A stretch of 64,000 bases of DNA from Galeruca laticollis (Eukaryota > Arthropoda > Insecta > Coleoptera > Chrysomelidae), in assembly GCA_963921935.1 (NCBI GenBank), contig OY998179.1:25479114-25543113 (forward strand). Reading direction: 5' to 3'. This document shows, piece after piece, positions 42,310-53,978 of the stretch; the stretch's first letter is position 1; every line of letters begins with the position of its first letter. The position numbers and the translations under genes are program-made. Below the pieces are notes generated by a model. That model saw only the letters and a program-made list of their open reading frames with translations, did not search any database and was not told where the DNA came from.

Positions 42310-43940
42310 ACTCCATTTTATATCAATTTCATTAATATATTAATTTTGCAATGTAGATGATTCAAGTGAAGATTTGTGAAAAAAAGACAAAACTGAAGTA
42401 TTTGGATTGATTTAGTTAAAATTTATCACTCGCCACCACATACATATGAGAAAAATAATAATTTGCTTATAAATTTAAGGAACTAGATTAAATATCAAAA
42501 AGCTAATAATAATAATATGTATTTGTAATATTACATTTACATAACAAATTATTTTGCAAGATGTGTATACATATACAGTATGTCAGATATTTACAATATT
42601 GCAAAAGATTATTAGGAATATTTTGACCACTTCAATTTCAACTTAAATTTCGCAAATTTTAGTTGTGAAACACGTCAACTTTTATCTTATTTAAACTCAA
42701 CACACCTCAAATGTTGATTTGAAATATTTTAGCAATGAACTTTAATCAGTAATAAATTAGTAATACCAAAAACAGAATAATGTATTTATTTTCTACTAGA
42801 ATACACAAAAATAGGCAAAATAATTTAAAATGTAGACGACTCTGACAATGACATTTCTTTCCGAAAGTCAGTCTAGTAAAAGCTTTCGAGAAATAAATAA
42901 TACATTCCATTTAGTATGTGTGTCTATTTGAGATAATTCTTAAGAGAAAGTCAAAGTTCATAAATTTTGCAATGAGGTAATGAGTGAAGTAATCAGTAAT
43001 TGCACTTAAACGTAATTTGTAATTCATATCAACACTTTAAAATTACATTGAATATATTGAGAACAATTTGTAAAAATAACATAATTTTTTTAAGTAGTAT
43101 GTTCTAATTGCATATTAAAACATAATTTTCTATTTCGAATAAGTTTTAATAATTAACGTTTTCGATATTGTAAAAAATAAAGGTACTTTAAACTTGTATC
43201 AAATTCATATTGTTTGACAAACCTCGTATACGATTTAAAAAATTAACATCAGATGTGCGCGTTTTACTTTATGGACCATGCAGAACTTTTTATAAAGAAT
43301 AACTTTTTTTCATAACATTACTAATAAAAAAGTTTTTCATATGTTGCCAACTTTTTCAGACATACTATATATACATATATAAAATTACATAGAAATTCCA
43401 ATTATCCACTCTCCAATACAAACACTAAACACCACAAAGCCAAAGGCTGTCCGTGGTCATTAGGTGTGGTAGTATTTATGCCGTTATTTTGAATTTTTTC
43501 ACTCAAATAGGTAATCTTGAAATTACAATCACAAAACACAATATTACAACAATAAAAAACAATCCAATATTACCATAATAAAATGCAACACAATATTACA
43601 ACAAATAAAAACAATAGACAAAATAACAATATATTTAGAAAACAACCCCAAGCATTTTGTGTTTCATTTATTCTATACAATACATTCCAATATATATTTC
43701 TTAATTTATTCTTTAGATGTGTGTAATTAATAACGTTTTTAGAGCTAACATACGTTATATGGTGTAGTTGATAAGGGAAGTGTACTAGGATGATCAGTGA
43801 TATTGGTGTCTAATAATACACAAATGTTCTATACAAGCTACAAAAGTATATTAGAAAATGTCATCAAACAAATTAATACTGTAATATGAACTCAACTCAC
43901 AACTAAAATAATAATTGATCAATTGAAAGAAGATGAAAAA
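42310..43940. other. Non-coding middle of the YqaJ element
   Basis: Very AT-rich, no domain found. It may once have held the N-terminal exons of the transposase. Confidence 0.35.
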
Positions 43941-43944
43941 ATGC

Positions 43945-44193
43945 ATGGTATTTGTGCATAAATGAATATTGATTCTTAATGAATTTGTCATCATCTAATA
44001 TAGGGGTTTGCAGGTTCACCATAGCACTTATGACTGTAATTATGTCATCCACATCTTTGAGCAAAGTCCATGGCAAAGGAAGGCAATATTTCAAAAATCT
44101 TCATTCGCTGGTTTGCTCTTTCAATATGTACTCGAGCGTTAGATATAGCAACGTTCATATCAGCTTCCTGTTTTGTAAATTGTTTTTTATGTC
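43945..44193 (-). pseudogene. DDE_4 (HARBI1-like) transposase C-terminus
   Basis: Minus strand: QFTKQEADMNVAISNARVHI, then ERANQRMKIFEIL. After a frame change comes DVDDIITVISAMVNLQTPIL, then DDDKF. The ARVHIERANQR motif contains the third catalytic acidic residue (Glu) of DDE_4 enzymes, and the VxxxxVNLQPPIL-like end is typical. The first two catalytic residues are not present, so this is a 5'-deleted copy. Confidence 0.75.
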
Positions 44194-44617
44194 GTAAGAA
44201 AATAAGACAGAGGTTGAGACGCATCAGTTGCTTTATTTTTTAATTTTCGCCCACTTGGACAACTTTTCACTGAACAAAGCTTTCCCATTGTTTCTATTTT
44301 TTTTCCTCTTTGAATTTATAACAAATTCGTAATAATAATAAAAAATGTATCTACTAAAGTTTATAAAAATCGAATCACTATCCACGTTAGTTCAGCAGTT
44401 TTATAGGTTATATTTACTAATCAACATCAACACTTGACTACGTAAAACTCAGCGAACTTCACTCCGTTTAAAACTGCTAATTTCATGTCGTTTCCACTTG
44501 CTACGCTAGCGTTATTGTGGTCGATTATTGAACTGTAATTTGCTGCTTACAGCTGAACACTTTTTCAACTTATCCCCTATACAAGATGGTTCGTTCTCCT
44601 TAGTTCTACTCTCCATA

Positions 44618-44625
44618 GATCGGAG
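44618..44625. repeat. Target-site duplication, right, of the YqaJ element
   Basis: GATCGGAG, the partner of 40148-40155. Confidence 0.92.
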
Positions 44626-44731
44626 ACAAGAAAGAAAGTGAGGAAAGTGAAAACTTATTGTGATGGTTGTGACAACAAGCCTACTATTTGTTTTGAATGT
44701 CATGTTAGCATTCATGGTGGTAATACATAAA
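44618..44731 (+). pseudogene. piggyBac C-terminal Cys-rich domain
   Basis: The frame reads TRKKVRKVKTYCDGCDNKPT, then ICFECHVSIH, ending at TAA 44729-44731. The C-x2-C ... C-x2-C ... H layout is the zinc-binding C-terminus of piggyBac transposases, which binds the element ends. It belongs with 38410-39118 and 40110-40155. Confidence 0.72.
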
Positions 44732-45050
44732 CCATCATTATAAACTGAAATTTTTGTTTTTATTCTTTTTATTTCCTCAGTTATTAGTTATTTTTTCCGA
44801 CATGTAAGATAAAAATTTGTAATACATTTCGTAATAAAGATATCTTATTGAAACATATGTCCCAAAAGCCAAGCTTATTTCCTACAGGCCACAGAATATT
44901 CCCATCCATTAAAACTACATATAGCCTTCTACAAATTCGACTGACACAACTTGAAAAATATAATATGCTGTCAGTCTGATGTGACTGACAAAGCTTGAAA
45001 CTTGTCAGACCTATTTGAGTGACAAGGCCCTTTAGAAAACTGTCCTAAAT
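44732..45050. other. No gene
   Basis: AT-rich sequence, possibly the 3' end of piggyBac followed by LTR-like sequence of the BEL/Pao remnant; no terminal repeats recognised. Confidence 0.3.
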
Positions 45051-45059
45051 ACCTTCTGG

Positions 45060-45465
45060 CAACCAGAGTGTTAAAATACGTCATTACGACACTCAAGGGA
45101 CAACTATAAATTTTGACATTACATATTGATAGTAGATAAATAGTAATTACAAATTTCACAATACCATTAATAGTTTTAACTGACACTACTCTGGTAATAC
45201 TGTCTACGGAAAATGTAGCAACTACACGTCCAACATTTTATCCGAAAGGTGGTTGATTATCATCCTTCAATACAACTAATTGAACTGGTTTTAAGATATA
45301 TCCATAGTTCACCTTCCACTTATTCCGTTCCCGAAGTTCTGTAATGTACTCTTTGAACCACTGGACCAAAACGTTTGCATCATTTGGGTAATATTGCATA
45401 TTTTTCCTAAGATATCTCTTTATATTCAGTATAAGTACTTCAAAATAATCAGGTTATGCATCGAT
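45060..45465 (-). pseudogene. BEL/Pao retrotransposon integrase C-terminal part
   Basis: Minus strand: KRYLRKNMQYYPNDANVLVQ, then WFKEYITELRERNKWKVNYG, then YILKPVQLVVLKDDNQPPFG, a stop, NVGRVVATFSVDSITRVVSV. This is the W-x-EY---L--R-KW...G-LV-LKDD--PP--W-xGRV pattern of BEL/Pao integrase tails. The frame is otherwise open for about 120 codons. The upstream part is cut off by the palindrome element at 45473. Confidence 0.75.
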
Positions 45466-45472
45466 AACTTGT

Positions 45473-45600
45473 TGCATAATTACAAAGAGTGTCAGTTTGA
45501 CAGTTTAAATCATTACAAAGAGTGTGAGTTTGACAGTTAATAATCCGACCGCGAAGCGGGAGGATTATTCTGTCAAATTGACACGATTTGTAATTATGCA
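45473..45600. repeat. Palindrome (3' end of mini-element copy 5)
   Basis: Outer arms TGCATAATTACAAAGAGTGT... and ...GTAATTATGCA; inner arms AATAATCC...GGATTATT around CGACCGCGAAGCGGGA. One arm contains a partial direct duplication (ATTACAAAGAGTGT at 45478 and 45513). Confidence 0.85.
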
Positions 45601-45985
45601 GGAAGTTTGAGGTGTATAACCGTATGTATTTTGACGTACGTATTTTATTTGATACGATTATTTATTGAGTAAATTAAGTAAATATAAACAGCTTATTATT
45701 TTAATTACAAATTAGTACAATAGAAATTACAATTTGATAAATCTCCGAATCGACTCATTTCTTGAACAGTTTAAAAACGTCAAAATTGATAATTGATAAA
45801 CGTCAAGACTTGACGTTCCTGTTAGTTTGTGTATTGATGTCGATTTGGGTACTATAGAAATTAAATTATTGTAAAACTTTCGATGGGTAGAGCTACTCTA
45901 TGTTTAATCAGGTATTATCGAAATTATATAAAGTAACTTGACTGAATTGATCGTTCTGATTGGTTGAAAATTATACGAAAAAAAA
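45473..45985 (-). mobile_element. CryptonI-like palindrome mini-element (copy 5)
   Basis: On the minus strand it begins near 45985 with the CAATCAG block seen at the 5' end of the 39121-40110 element. It has an ATG at 45758 starting MSRFG, as in the other two mini-elements, but the frame is lost after about 10 codons. It ends in a palindrome (45600-45473). Nothing of the catalytic domain remains. It interrupts BEL/Pao. Confidence 0.5.
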
Positions 45986-47150
45986 AATCAACAAAATATG
46001 TTAATTGCTTCTCAAATATTCGATATCTTCACTAATTACAAATAACACATGTACTAGTTTGATATTACTTCCACATGTAGTAACAGTATATGTTTTTATA
46101 CATAGTATTAGTATGCAAGAATGTATCCACACATTATGGTAATTTATTAATTAGAGATACGATAAACTTTATTTAAATACTAATCACATGTTGGTAATTA
46201 ATTAACATTGCTTGAATTTGCATCTTGCTATCGAAACGTTTTTTGTGAGCAAAAAGTGGTATAAAATTAACTAGATCGCTAAATTCTTGTGCTATTTTGT
46301 TTAAGTGAAACAGGAACAAGTACTATGATTTTCATTGGCGGATCCTCAATTAGTACACACGTACACCTTCCAAAGTTTAATGTTTCTTAGAAAACAAACA
46401 TATTGAGACGCATTATCTTACCATGAAACATAGTTTGTGTAGGGTTTTGAATTGTTAATACGCTACATTGATTTGTGTTTGGATACATCTCACGTATCTA
46501 AAGCAAAAAAAAGTTGTTGAAGCTGGCGGTGAGGTTGGCAGCAAGAGTGTACTACATAATATTACAGAGCCCTTTTCGAGTTTCATTCCTCAATACTAAC
46601 TACAATGAAAAAATAAACGCGGTTTAGGTGTTGGTTCACACAACGCCAGTAGTTAGTTTCACTTTTTTAGAGGGATCCTCTACTGGCCAAGTTTAGTTCT
46701 GTAGGCATTGACTGGAGATGTCTGAGGTCCAGTCATTGCGTTCCAACTACTTGCTACCTCACTGGCCTCAAGTACTTTATGGCAAAACTGAATGTTTGGT
46801 TAAACTGGCTTGTAAGTACGTGAAATCAATGTGCTTGATACCTGAATGTAGTCAGATCTATTTATTTTCGAAATCTGCTGGAATTAGGGTGCAACACTTG
46901 AATACAATTGCATTATCTTCCTTTTTCGATCATGTCCTAATGCAAAAATCGCCTATTTATCTGCTAAGGTAACCATGCAGGTTTAAGAATGTTCCCATGA
47001 GATGCTACTGCTTGTAGCTCCTATAGATTAGTATATTTCTGTGTTGGAAACTTCGTCAAAAGCTTGGACTTTTATGAAGAACTGTTTGTTTCCAAAGCTT
47101 GTCGAATTAGATTTATAATATATTATAAATTGTCAAATAGCAAAATAAAA
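45986..47150. other. No recognisable gene
   Basis: AT-rich; the longest frame (46718-46972) lacks any family signature. Confidence 0.3.
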
Positions 47151-47154
47151 TCGT

Positions 47155-47665
47155 CACTTACTTAGAAGGAAGAGAAATAGAACAAGTTAATACATTTTAC
47201 TATTTAGGTAGCACAGTAAGTACATACAAAAGGTAAAACGACATCGAAAGAAGAATATGACTGTCACGAAACGCTTTTAAGTCCAAACATTATTTCTACT
47301 AGGAAAACCAAATTAAGCCTGTTCCAAATCAATGTGAAATCTGTTTTGTTGTATGGACTCCAAACTTAAAATTAACAAAAAATCTTTTATCAATAAATGC
47401 TTACGAATGCAAAATGTTTTGATCAGATCAACTTTGGGAAATAACTGAGGAAACATAACCAGACAACGGTTATAATACAGCAAGCAAAAGAAAAAGAGGG
47501 AGGTAAGTAGGAGAGTCGAGAAAAAGTTTAGAAAGAGAGAGAGAGGACAGATAAACTTGACATGAAAAGAAGCTACGAAAACAGCCAAAAATAGAGAGAA
47601 ATGGAGAATCCTTGCTAACAAGATGAGCATAACGACGCTTGAAATGTCCCTTGCACAATAGGTGA
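47155..47665 (+). pseudogene. Non-LTR reverse transcriptase C-terminal remnant
   Basis: LEGREIEQVNTFYYLGSTVS, then IERRI, then KTKLSLF-like text, LWEIT and a basic GKRKRGR / EKWRILANKM ending. The order (VxxFxYLGS, IxxRI, AYECKMF, LWE-T, RGR, W--L) is that of the thumb and connecting region of non-LTR RTs (RTE/CR1-like; clade unresolved). Strongly decayed, 5'-truncated. Confidence 0.55.
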
Positions 47666-47989
47666 TAATGATAATGAAGTAATACATTGTTGGGGTTTTT
47701 TGTTTAAATCCAAGTTGATAGTACGGAATTATTTTGATTTGTTGTTCGACTGATTTTACTTTTTGAACAATGATGAAAGTAAAATATTTCTATTATTCAT
47801 ATCTTATCTCCTGCTTCCAAATATTTTCTTACCAACTTCAACTGAGCTTGTAATTCTCATCTAGATGCCGTCTAATTATACACGGAATTCCGCAAATGTT
47901 AAATAGTGTAATAAAAACTGACAATTTGTGCCGTTAGAACTATCTATCCACTTCAATTCCGAGCTTCACATCTTAGAATAGTAGAATGA

Positions 47990-48300
47990 GATGCCGGTGG
48001 ACCTTTGAATCTGATCAGTGGATCGAGTTAGTGAACGCCCTCTAGACCTTCATCCTTCTATGTCTCCCGAAACTATCAACCTCTCCAGATTGTAATCATA
48101 TATTCGTGCTATGTGTCCTTACGAGCGTAAGGAAAGTATAAGAGTCTATTGTGGATGTTCAGCTCTCTAAGGATTGACTCTACGGAATTCGAAGCTCGCG
48201 CCTCCAGCAACACATCTCGAACTCACCATTTAATTCTCTGTCCGCTGCCTTGAGTGTCCAGGTTTCAAAGCCATATCGGAAGATGGAGAAAATTTTGCAA
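47990..48300 (-). pseudogene. Non-LTR reverse transcriptase C-terminal remnant
   Basis: Minus strand: FRYGFETWTLKAADRELNGE, then FEMCCWRRELRIP, then LRELNIHNRLLYFPYARKDT, then RLIVSGDIEG and RGRSLTRSTDQIQ. This is the LYG-E-WTL...FE-W-RR-LRI-W...RGR---RW-DQI segment of non-LTR RTs. It points towards 47155-47665 in opposite orientation but is a separate copy. Confidence 0.65.
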
Positions 48301-48304
48301 ACCA

Positions 48305-48824
48305 AGTCGATCATGCAGTGTTATATATGTCAACTACCGGAATGCGCAAAAGACAGGTCCAAACCAAACCCGCCAAATGCGTAAATTGTAATGAGATCAC
48401 CTGGCCAACCCTGAAATATGTCCGGAATATATCAAGACGAGAGAATGGCTTGAACCAAGAAGATCGAGGAACACAAATACAAATCAAAAGGCTGCAAAAT
48501 GTATCGCTGCTCCCATCCCCATTGGCAATCCCTGGACTCAAAAAATACATCCTGACAAACAAGATTTTCCCAGTTTAGCATCACGATCAACCCTAATCAA
48601 TAATAAACGTAATAATCGTCCCAACAAACACACAAATAAAGAAACAACTTTATTTACTCAACTAAATAATCCTTTCAAAGAGTTACACGAAATTGTCAAC
48701 CTCGATGAACTCACCAGGGCAGTAGCTGACCTCCTTCTCCAGATCAAGGCCGCTGTCAATAAGTAAGAGAAATTCACGATCTACAACACCTTTGTTGCTG
48801 GAATATACAAGTATGACATCTAGG
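48305..48824 (+). pseudogene. Jockey-like ORF1 (Gag) zinc-knuckle part
   Basis: In two frames: CQLPECAKDRSKP and PAKCVNCN, then ANPEICPEYIKTREWLEP, a CCHC knuckle block as in Jockey-superfamily ORF1. Further on are LNNPFKELHEIVNLDELTRA, then VADLLLQIKAAVNK, the usual C-terminal segment before ORF2. The next part of the element, the endonuclease, resumes at 51997 after an inserted DNA transposon. Confidence 0.7.
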
Positions 48825-51800
48825 CCCAGACAACATGGGATATTCATAGAATAATCTTTAAATACACCAAAAAGTATAAAAATATTCCGAATCAACTAAG
48901 AATATTCTTATAATATTAATATTATTTTTGAATATTCTATTAATATTCCTTAGTGGATATTCACAGAACAAGCCTGATGAATATTCTTAAAATATTCATT
49001 TTAGAATATTATCAAATTGAATATTCTTAAAATATTCATTTAAGAATATTACCAAACTGAATATTCATAGCATATTCTTTTAAGCATATTTACTTATGAT
49101 TAAAGAAAATTAATATTATTTTTCACTTGGGATGGAAGTTATAGTTCAAACATTTATCCGGATATTCAACCCTACGCATAGGTGTAAATACTTAAAATAA
49201 CCTTCATACAAATAATAAATAAAATTAAATTAAACCATGTATTAAACTCATTGAAGTTCAGATTGAGATTATAAGATAAGAAAAAGTTATAAAAATATCC
49301 TCGATATGAACACTACATAAATGGTTGATACGGTGTGGATATAATGTTATTTGTCATATCGTCGTGTAATAAAAAGAGAACAAAGATATAAATGATAATT
49401 ATAACATTCAGCGTAAAGCCAAATCAAGACAGGTACCCAATCGCGTCAACAAAAAGCCGCCAGCCAATTAAAATGCAACTGGCGTTCTCTGTACACACGT
49501 TTATTGGTTAATTTCTAATATCATGTGTGGTGGACTTAAGTCTGGCATGCTCAAAGTCAAGTGTCAATAGGTTCGTTTCTCTTCCGTTATATCTAATATC
49601 AACCTATGAACTGGAGTGGATTGACATCCACCCATACCTTAAATATATTATAAATAAAATATCCACCATTTTAATGTTTAGCCAAGAATACACCAACACA
49701 AACTGTCGAATCTTCGACTTTTAGACAGTTAATTTACCGAATGGGCTGGTGTGACGTATGATAGACGCCATGTTTCAACTTTCAAATAAATTATATGTCA
49801 ATGTCATATTTCATGTTTAACCAAAAAATATTCTTGTGCTTTAATTAAAGTTTATTTTGATTTTGTTTTCAATAATATCGTGACTAGTGGAACTCTTAGT
49901 GAGAAATTATTGTATTTGTTATGGGATGAATAACGTGTGCAGTTCGTAGATGTCACTCAAGAACAGGAGAAGGAATAATTATGTTTGGATTTCCCAAAGA
50001 CCCTGTGAGGTAAGAGTTTGTTTCTGTATGCAATATATTATAGGTATATATTACTTTTTTAATATTTTACATGAATCTATGCATCGTAAGCGGTGTAATT
50101 CTCTATAATTTTGGTTTTTAACATTGATCTGTCCCTCAGCCTTTAATAACATGAAATAATAATATGTACTACAATTAGCTTTCTGCTGACGAGCCCTGTT
50201 CAGCTAAAAATATGTTGAATAACAAATTAGTAGTTAACATAGACATGTGAATAACTACATTTATTTACTTTTTAGGGCACACTTTTGAATGGAAGATTGT
50301 AACTGCAGATTTGTTTGGAAAGACTACAGATGCTTTACAATAGAATTATAGGTTGTGTGAACTTCACTGTCAGGAAAACTTTATTTCCAAAGGAGGATAT
50401 CCCAAGCATTTTTTTTAGCTAGCTGTGCCTACCCTATTTCCATGGTTAAAATGCAAAGGTCATATTTTATTGAATGATCCACCAACAAAAATAGTTACTC
50501 AGTCTGGTAAATATTAAATTTAAGTAGACATTATAATCAGCTGTTTTTGGTATTTATTTTTTGTCATCTGGCCCCATATAAATAAATTTGTATAAGGGAA
50601 TATCCTGGTGTTGAGATAATGGAAACAAAAAAATTAAAACATTTATATTGGTTTATAAAACTAAGTCAACATTCATTTAAACAAGTAAATTATCTTAAGA
50701 ACTTGAGGCTGGTAAAAACTTACATGAGAAGAGCATGCAATAATTAATCACCATATGCTTTGGTATTTAAGCGACAGTACAGAATACCAGTGTCAATGTA
50801 ATGTATTCTGCATAGTGACAAATTTAAGGAAATATCGATATTTTTTATACACATATTTGTAAAATTTCTACAAATGATTACTACAATTACTTTTATAATT
50901 GCAGATACCACACCATTACAGCAACCGACACATTCATCTCAGGCCGTGCAATACATTCTAGTGACTGTGACGATATAACGCAAGTTTATGAATCCATACG
51001 CTGCCAGCTTTTAACACCGCCTTACCCGAACAGCCTTACCCGAACGGGTAAATTGATATATCTGATTGCAACACGTCAACAATAAGGATGTTTTTCAGTT
51101 ATACCTCAGTTATGTATGTTTTTTCTTTATTTTTCATTCCTCACAAGAGAATGTAAGTATCTATAAATATTTAATTTTACGAAACTGATGTTCAACAAGT
51201 AGATTAATGCTTTATATATTTTGTGAAGCTCTGTCGTTTTGGTTTAAAAACGATAATTATAGTTGAATATTTATAAATTTTAAAAGTTTATAGAGAGTTA
51301 TAAAGTTTATGTTTGTCTAATAAAAATTTGGACAATTTAATATTGAATTTTATTTTATTATGCTTAGGTAGTTGAAATATATTTTTTTCCTAGGTGTAAC
51401 CAGAATTAAGCACTAATGTTATTGGACTCATGTTCCGAATCCAATTTGTGCTTGTGCCACTTTATTCACTTTAGACGCCACCATCCAGTGAATGGTCGAG
51501 TAGCGAATTCCATCAGTTATGAAAATTTATTGATTTACCGAAATTTGAAAAAAGTGCATTTACATGAATCCTATGTACTAACCCTCCCCTCTCCCCCCAT
51601 TAAATGTATGGTTCTGAACATTCTGAGGATATTCCTGCAATATTCTGAATATACAAAGAATATTTCCTGAATATACAATTTGATATAATTCTACAAAATT
51701 CCAAATGAATCTACCATGAATATTCATAGTATATATTGAATATTCTGGAAACATTCATTGAAGAACATTCTTAGATAATGCTTTTCTGAATATTCTCAAA

Positions 51801-51996
51801 ATAATCCTAGCTTATATATAATACGAAAAAGAATATTCATTTGGGAATATTCTCTGAATATTTAGGATATTCCCATTTTCACTTTCTAGGAATATTCCAA
51901 AAAGCATAAAGATATTCTTGGCATTTTTAGAGAATATTCCAATATGCCAAAATGAATATTCCACGGATATTTATAGAATATCTAATGTTGTCTGGG
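48825..51996. mobile_element. THAP-gene DNA transposon with GAATATTC subterminal arrays
   Basis: The left end CCCAGACAACATGGGATATTC and right end (reverse-complemented CCCAGACAACATTAGATATTC) are inverted repeats. Both subterminal regions (48836-49090 and 51600-51985) are packed with GAATATTC-type palindromes. The interior has a THAP exon set (49921-about 51060). Insertion is between ORF1 and ORF2 of a Jockey-like element. The target duplication was not resolved. P- or Kolobok-related origin is inferred from the THAP domain only. Confidence 0.75.
49921..51060 (+). pseudogene. THAP-domain gene exons
   Basis: ATG 49921 (then a TGA) leads into CAVRRCHSRTGEGIIMFGFP, then KDPVR, ending at a GTAAGAG donor at 50009. 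After a TTTTTAG acceptor near 50274 the frame reads (with changes) YRLCELHCQENFISKGGYPK, then HFF. Together these give the C-x4-C ... FP ... C-x2-H signature of THAP DNA-binding domains. A third possible exon starts after TAATTGCAG near 50905 (TTPLQQPTHSSQA). No catalytic domain follows, so the transposase core is lost. Confidence 0.65.
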
Positions 51997-52325
51997 GGAA
52001 GATTGGTGATAAACTAGGATTTCAAAAACGAAATAAATTCAAAATAATATTCTGTAATATATATGGAGTTCTGTTCTTAACAAACTCCATTTTAGCAGAC
52101 ACTTTCTCGACATTCATGAACCAGATAACTTCTTCCTAACGCAAACACTCCTCAAACCTAATAAAACAATTAACTTCAGAGCCCCGGAATTTAGTCTCTT
52201 TGGACACTACCGCCCCGCTGATGTCTGCGGAGACGGTATCGCAGTACTAATAAAAATAGCCATCAATTTCCAACTCGTGCAACAAAACAACTCTTCTATT
52301 GAGGATATCGCACTATTAATATAGA
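51997..52325 (+). pseudogene. Jockey-like ORF2 endonuclease, N-terminal part
   Basis: KFKIIFCNIYGVLFLTN, then after a frame change QTLLKPNKTINF, then GDGIAVLIKIAINFQLVQ, then SSIEDIALLI. This is the start of an APE-type endonuclease (KIL-WN-NG..., ETWLKP, GG-AIL-K). The codon series ends at the MULE insertion and resumes at 56303. Confidence 0.78.
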
Positions 52326-52366
52326 CGGGGAGCTGGCTACAAAAAACAGGGTCGATAAGGTGCGCG

Positions 52367-53978
52367 CCATTTCAGCTTGTAAACTGGCGGCCCCAACTTA
52401 ATACATCACCGAACGCCACTTCTTAAGGTCAGCACAGGTCGGATATGAAAATGCCAGCCGTTTTTCCCGGACGAAAAAATTGGCTGAAAAACCTCATAAC
52501 GGGCGCGCGTGAAACCTTTAGTAACGTGGGGTTCAAACCTCAAATAAGAGCGGTGTAATAGCGCAAGAAGTTTTGCAGGCCGGGAAACCCTCGTAAGAAG
52601 TGATCGAAAGTGTCGGAAAACTCATCTGAAAAACCTCATCACGGGCGCGCGTGAAACCTTTAGTAACGTGGGGTTCAAACCTCAAATAAGAGCGGTGTAA
52701 TAGCGCAAGAAGTTTTGCAGGCCGGAAAACCTTCGTAAGAAGTGATCAAAAGTGCCGGAAAACTCATCTGAAAAACCTCATAACGTGCGCGCGCGAAACT
52801 TTTTTATTAGGTTTTTGGGGTCTCAACTAAGAGCGGTGTGATAGCGCAAAGAGTTTTGCGGGCCGGAAAACCCCCGAAAAAAATTGAAGAAAATCGGCGT
52901 ATATTTGAAATGAAAATTTTTCGTATTCGGCTTAATGGAAAATTATTTTTGATGTCTCCATTCAAAAAACCTGTTTGAGCTACCCGAAAAAAAATCATCA
53001 AGATACGATGAAAACTCGCTGAAATATAATCATTTTTTATCGCGCGCGGGATTTTATAGCGCTTACTCATTTTCCACCTACTCGAGCCGCCGCCAACAAC
53101 GCAAAAACGGGCTTCTAATTTTTTTTTAATTCATCCACTGCGCCTATTATCAAGTGATTTTGATCAAATTTTTTTTAAAACTTCTGGGAATAGTTTTACT
53201 TTTTGATAAAGTTGCTCAGTATTGAGTAACGGCTCGTGGTGCCCCAAGAAACTTTGAGGAACGTTGAGGCAAGATGATAATCTCGGCGCTCGCCTCTATC
53301 ATTGCAAAGATGCGTTAAAGTATTTACTTATCTAACGCGCACATTTCATTTTTAATTTATTATGATGCAATATTATAATAAAAGGAATAGAATTGAGCTG
53401 TAGGATCAATAAATAAAATTAAGTAAAATTTATTAACATCAAAAACGGCACTTTCGATCACTTCTTACGAGGGTTTTCCGGCCTGCAAAACTTCTTGCAC
53501 TATCACACCGCTCATATTTGAGGCTTAAACCGCACGTTACAAAAGGTTTGGCGCGCGCACGTTATGAGGTTTTTCAGATGAGTTTTCCGACACTTTCGAT
53601 CACTTCTTACGAGGGTTTTCCGGCCTGCAAAACTTCTTGCGCTATTACACCGCTCTTATTTGAGGTTTGAACACCACGTTACTAAAGGTTTCACGCGCGC
53701 ACGTTATGAGGTTTTTCAGATGAGTTTTCCGACACTTTCGATCACTTCTTACGAGGGTTTTCCGGCCTGCAAAACTTCTTGCACTATTACACCGCTCTTA
53801 TTTGAGGTTTGAACCCCACGTTACTAAAGGTTTCACGCGCGCCCGTTATGAGGTTTTTCAGCCAATTTTTTCGTCCGGGAAAACCGGCTGGCATTTTCAT
53901 ATCCGACCTATGCTGACCTTAAGAAGTGGCGTTCGGTGATGTATTAAGTTGGGGCCGCCAGTTTACAAGCTGAAATGG
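52367..53978. mobile_element. Foldback element with tandem subrepeats in the MULE TIR
   Basis: The ends CCATTTCAGCTTGTAAACTG...GGCGGCCCCAAC and their inverse (53886-53978) are followed on each side by three units of about 141 bp. Units are 52484, 52625 and 52768 on the left; about 53450, 53579 and 53721 inverted on the right. Each unit contains ACCTCATAACGGGCGCGCGT, AAATAAGAGCGGTGTAATAG and AAGAAGTTTTGCAGGCCGG. The central 500 bp is non-coding. Long arms with subterminal tandem repeats are the layout of foldback elements. Confidence 0.85.

Larger units (their letters stand above)
40156..44617. mobile_element. 4.46-kb DNA transposon encoding SWIM/YqaJ nuclease and DDE_4 transposase
   Basis: Inverted ends: TATGGAGGGTAGAACTAAGG on the left and TATGGAGAGTAGAACTAAGG read inward from 44617. 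A more internal AGCAAGTGGAAA is also shared (near 40248 and 44495). A perfect 8-bp duplication GATCGGAG flanks it. Content: a multi-exon plus-strand gene with SWIM and YqaJ domains (40600-42307), a non-coding AT-rich middle (42310-43940) and a minus-strand DDE_4 remnant (44193-43945). It lies within the piggyBac C-terminus. DDE_4 plus YqaJ pairs are reported for some PIF/ISL2EU-group elements, but I cannot check the assignment, and an 8-bp duplication is unusual for that group. Confidence 0.9.

Noticed and set aside
46718..46972. 84-codon plus-strand frame
   Set aside because: No domain, no splice context and no repeat of it in the window; chance frame.
49921..51060. Calling the THAP transposon a P element
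   Set aside because: Only the THAP domain is visible; no P-type catalytic domain or 8-bp duplication was found, and Kolobok-type elements also carry THAP.
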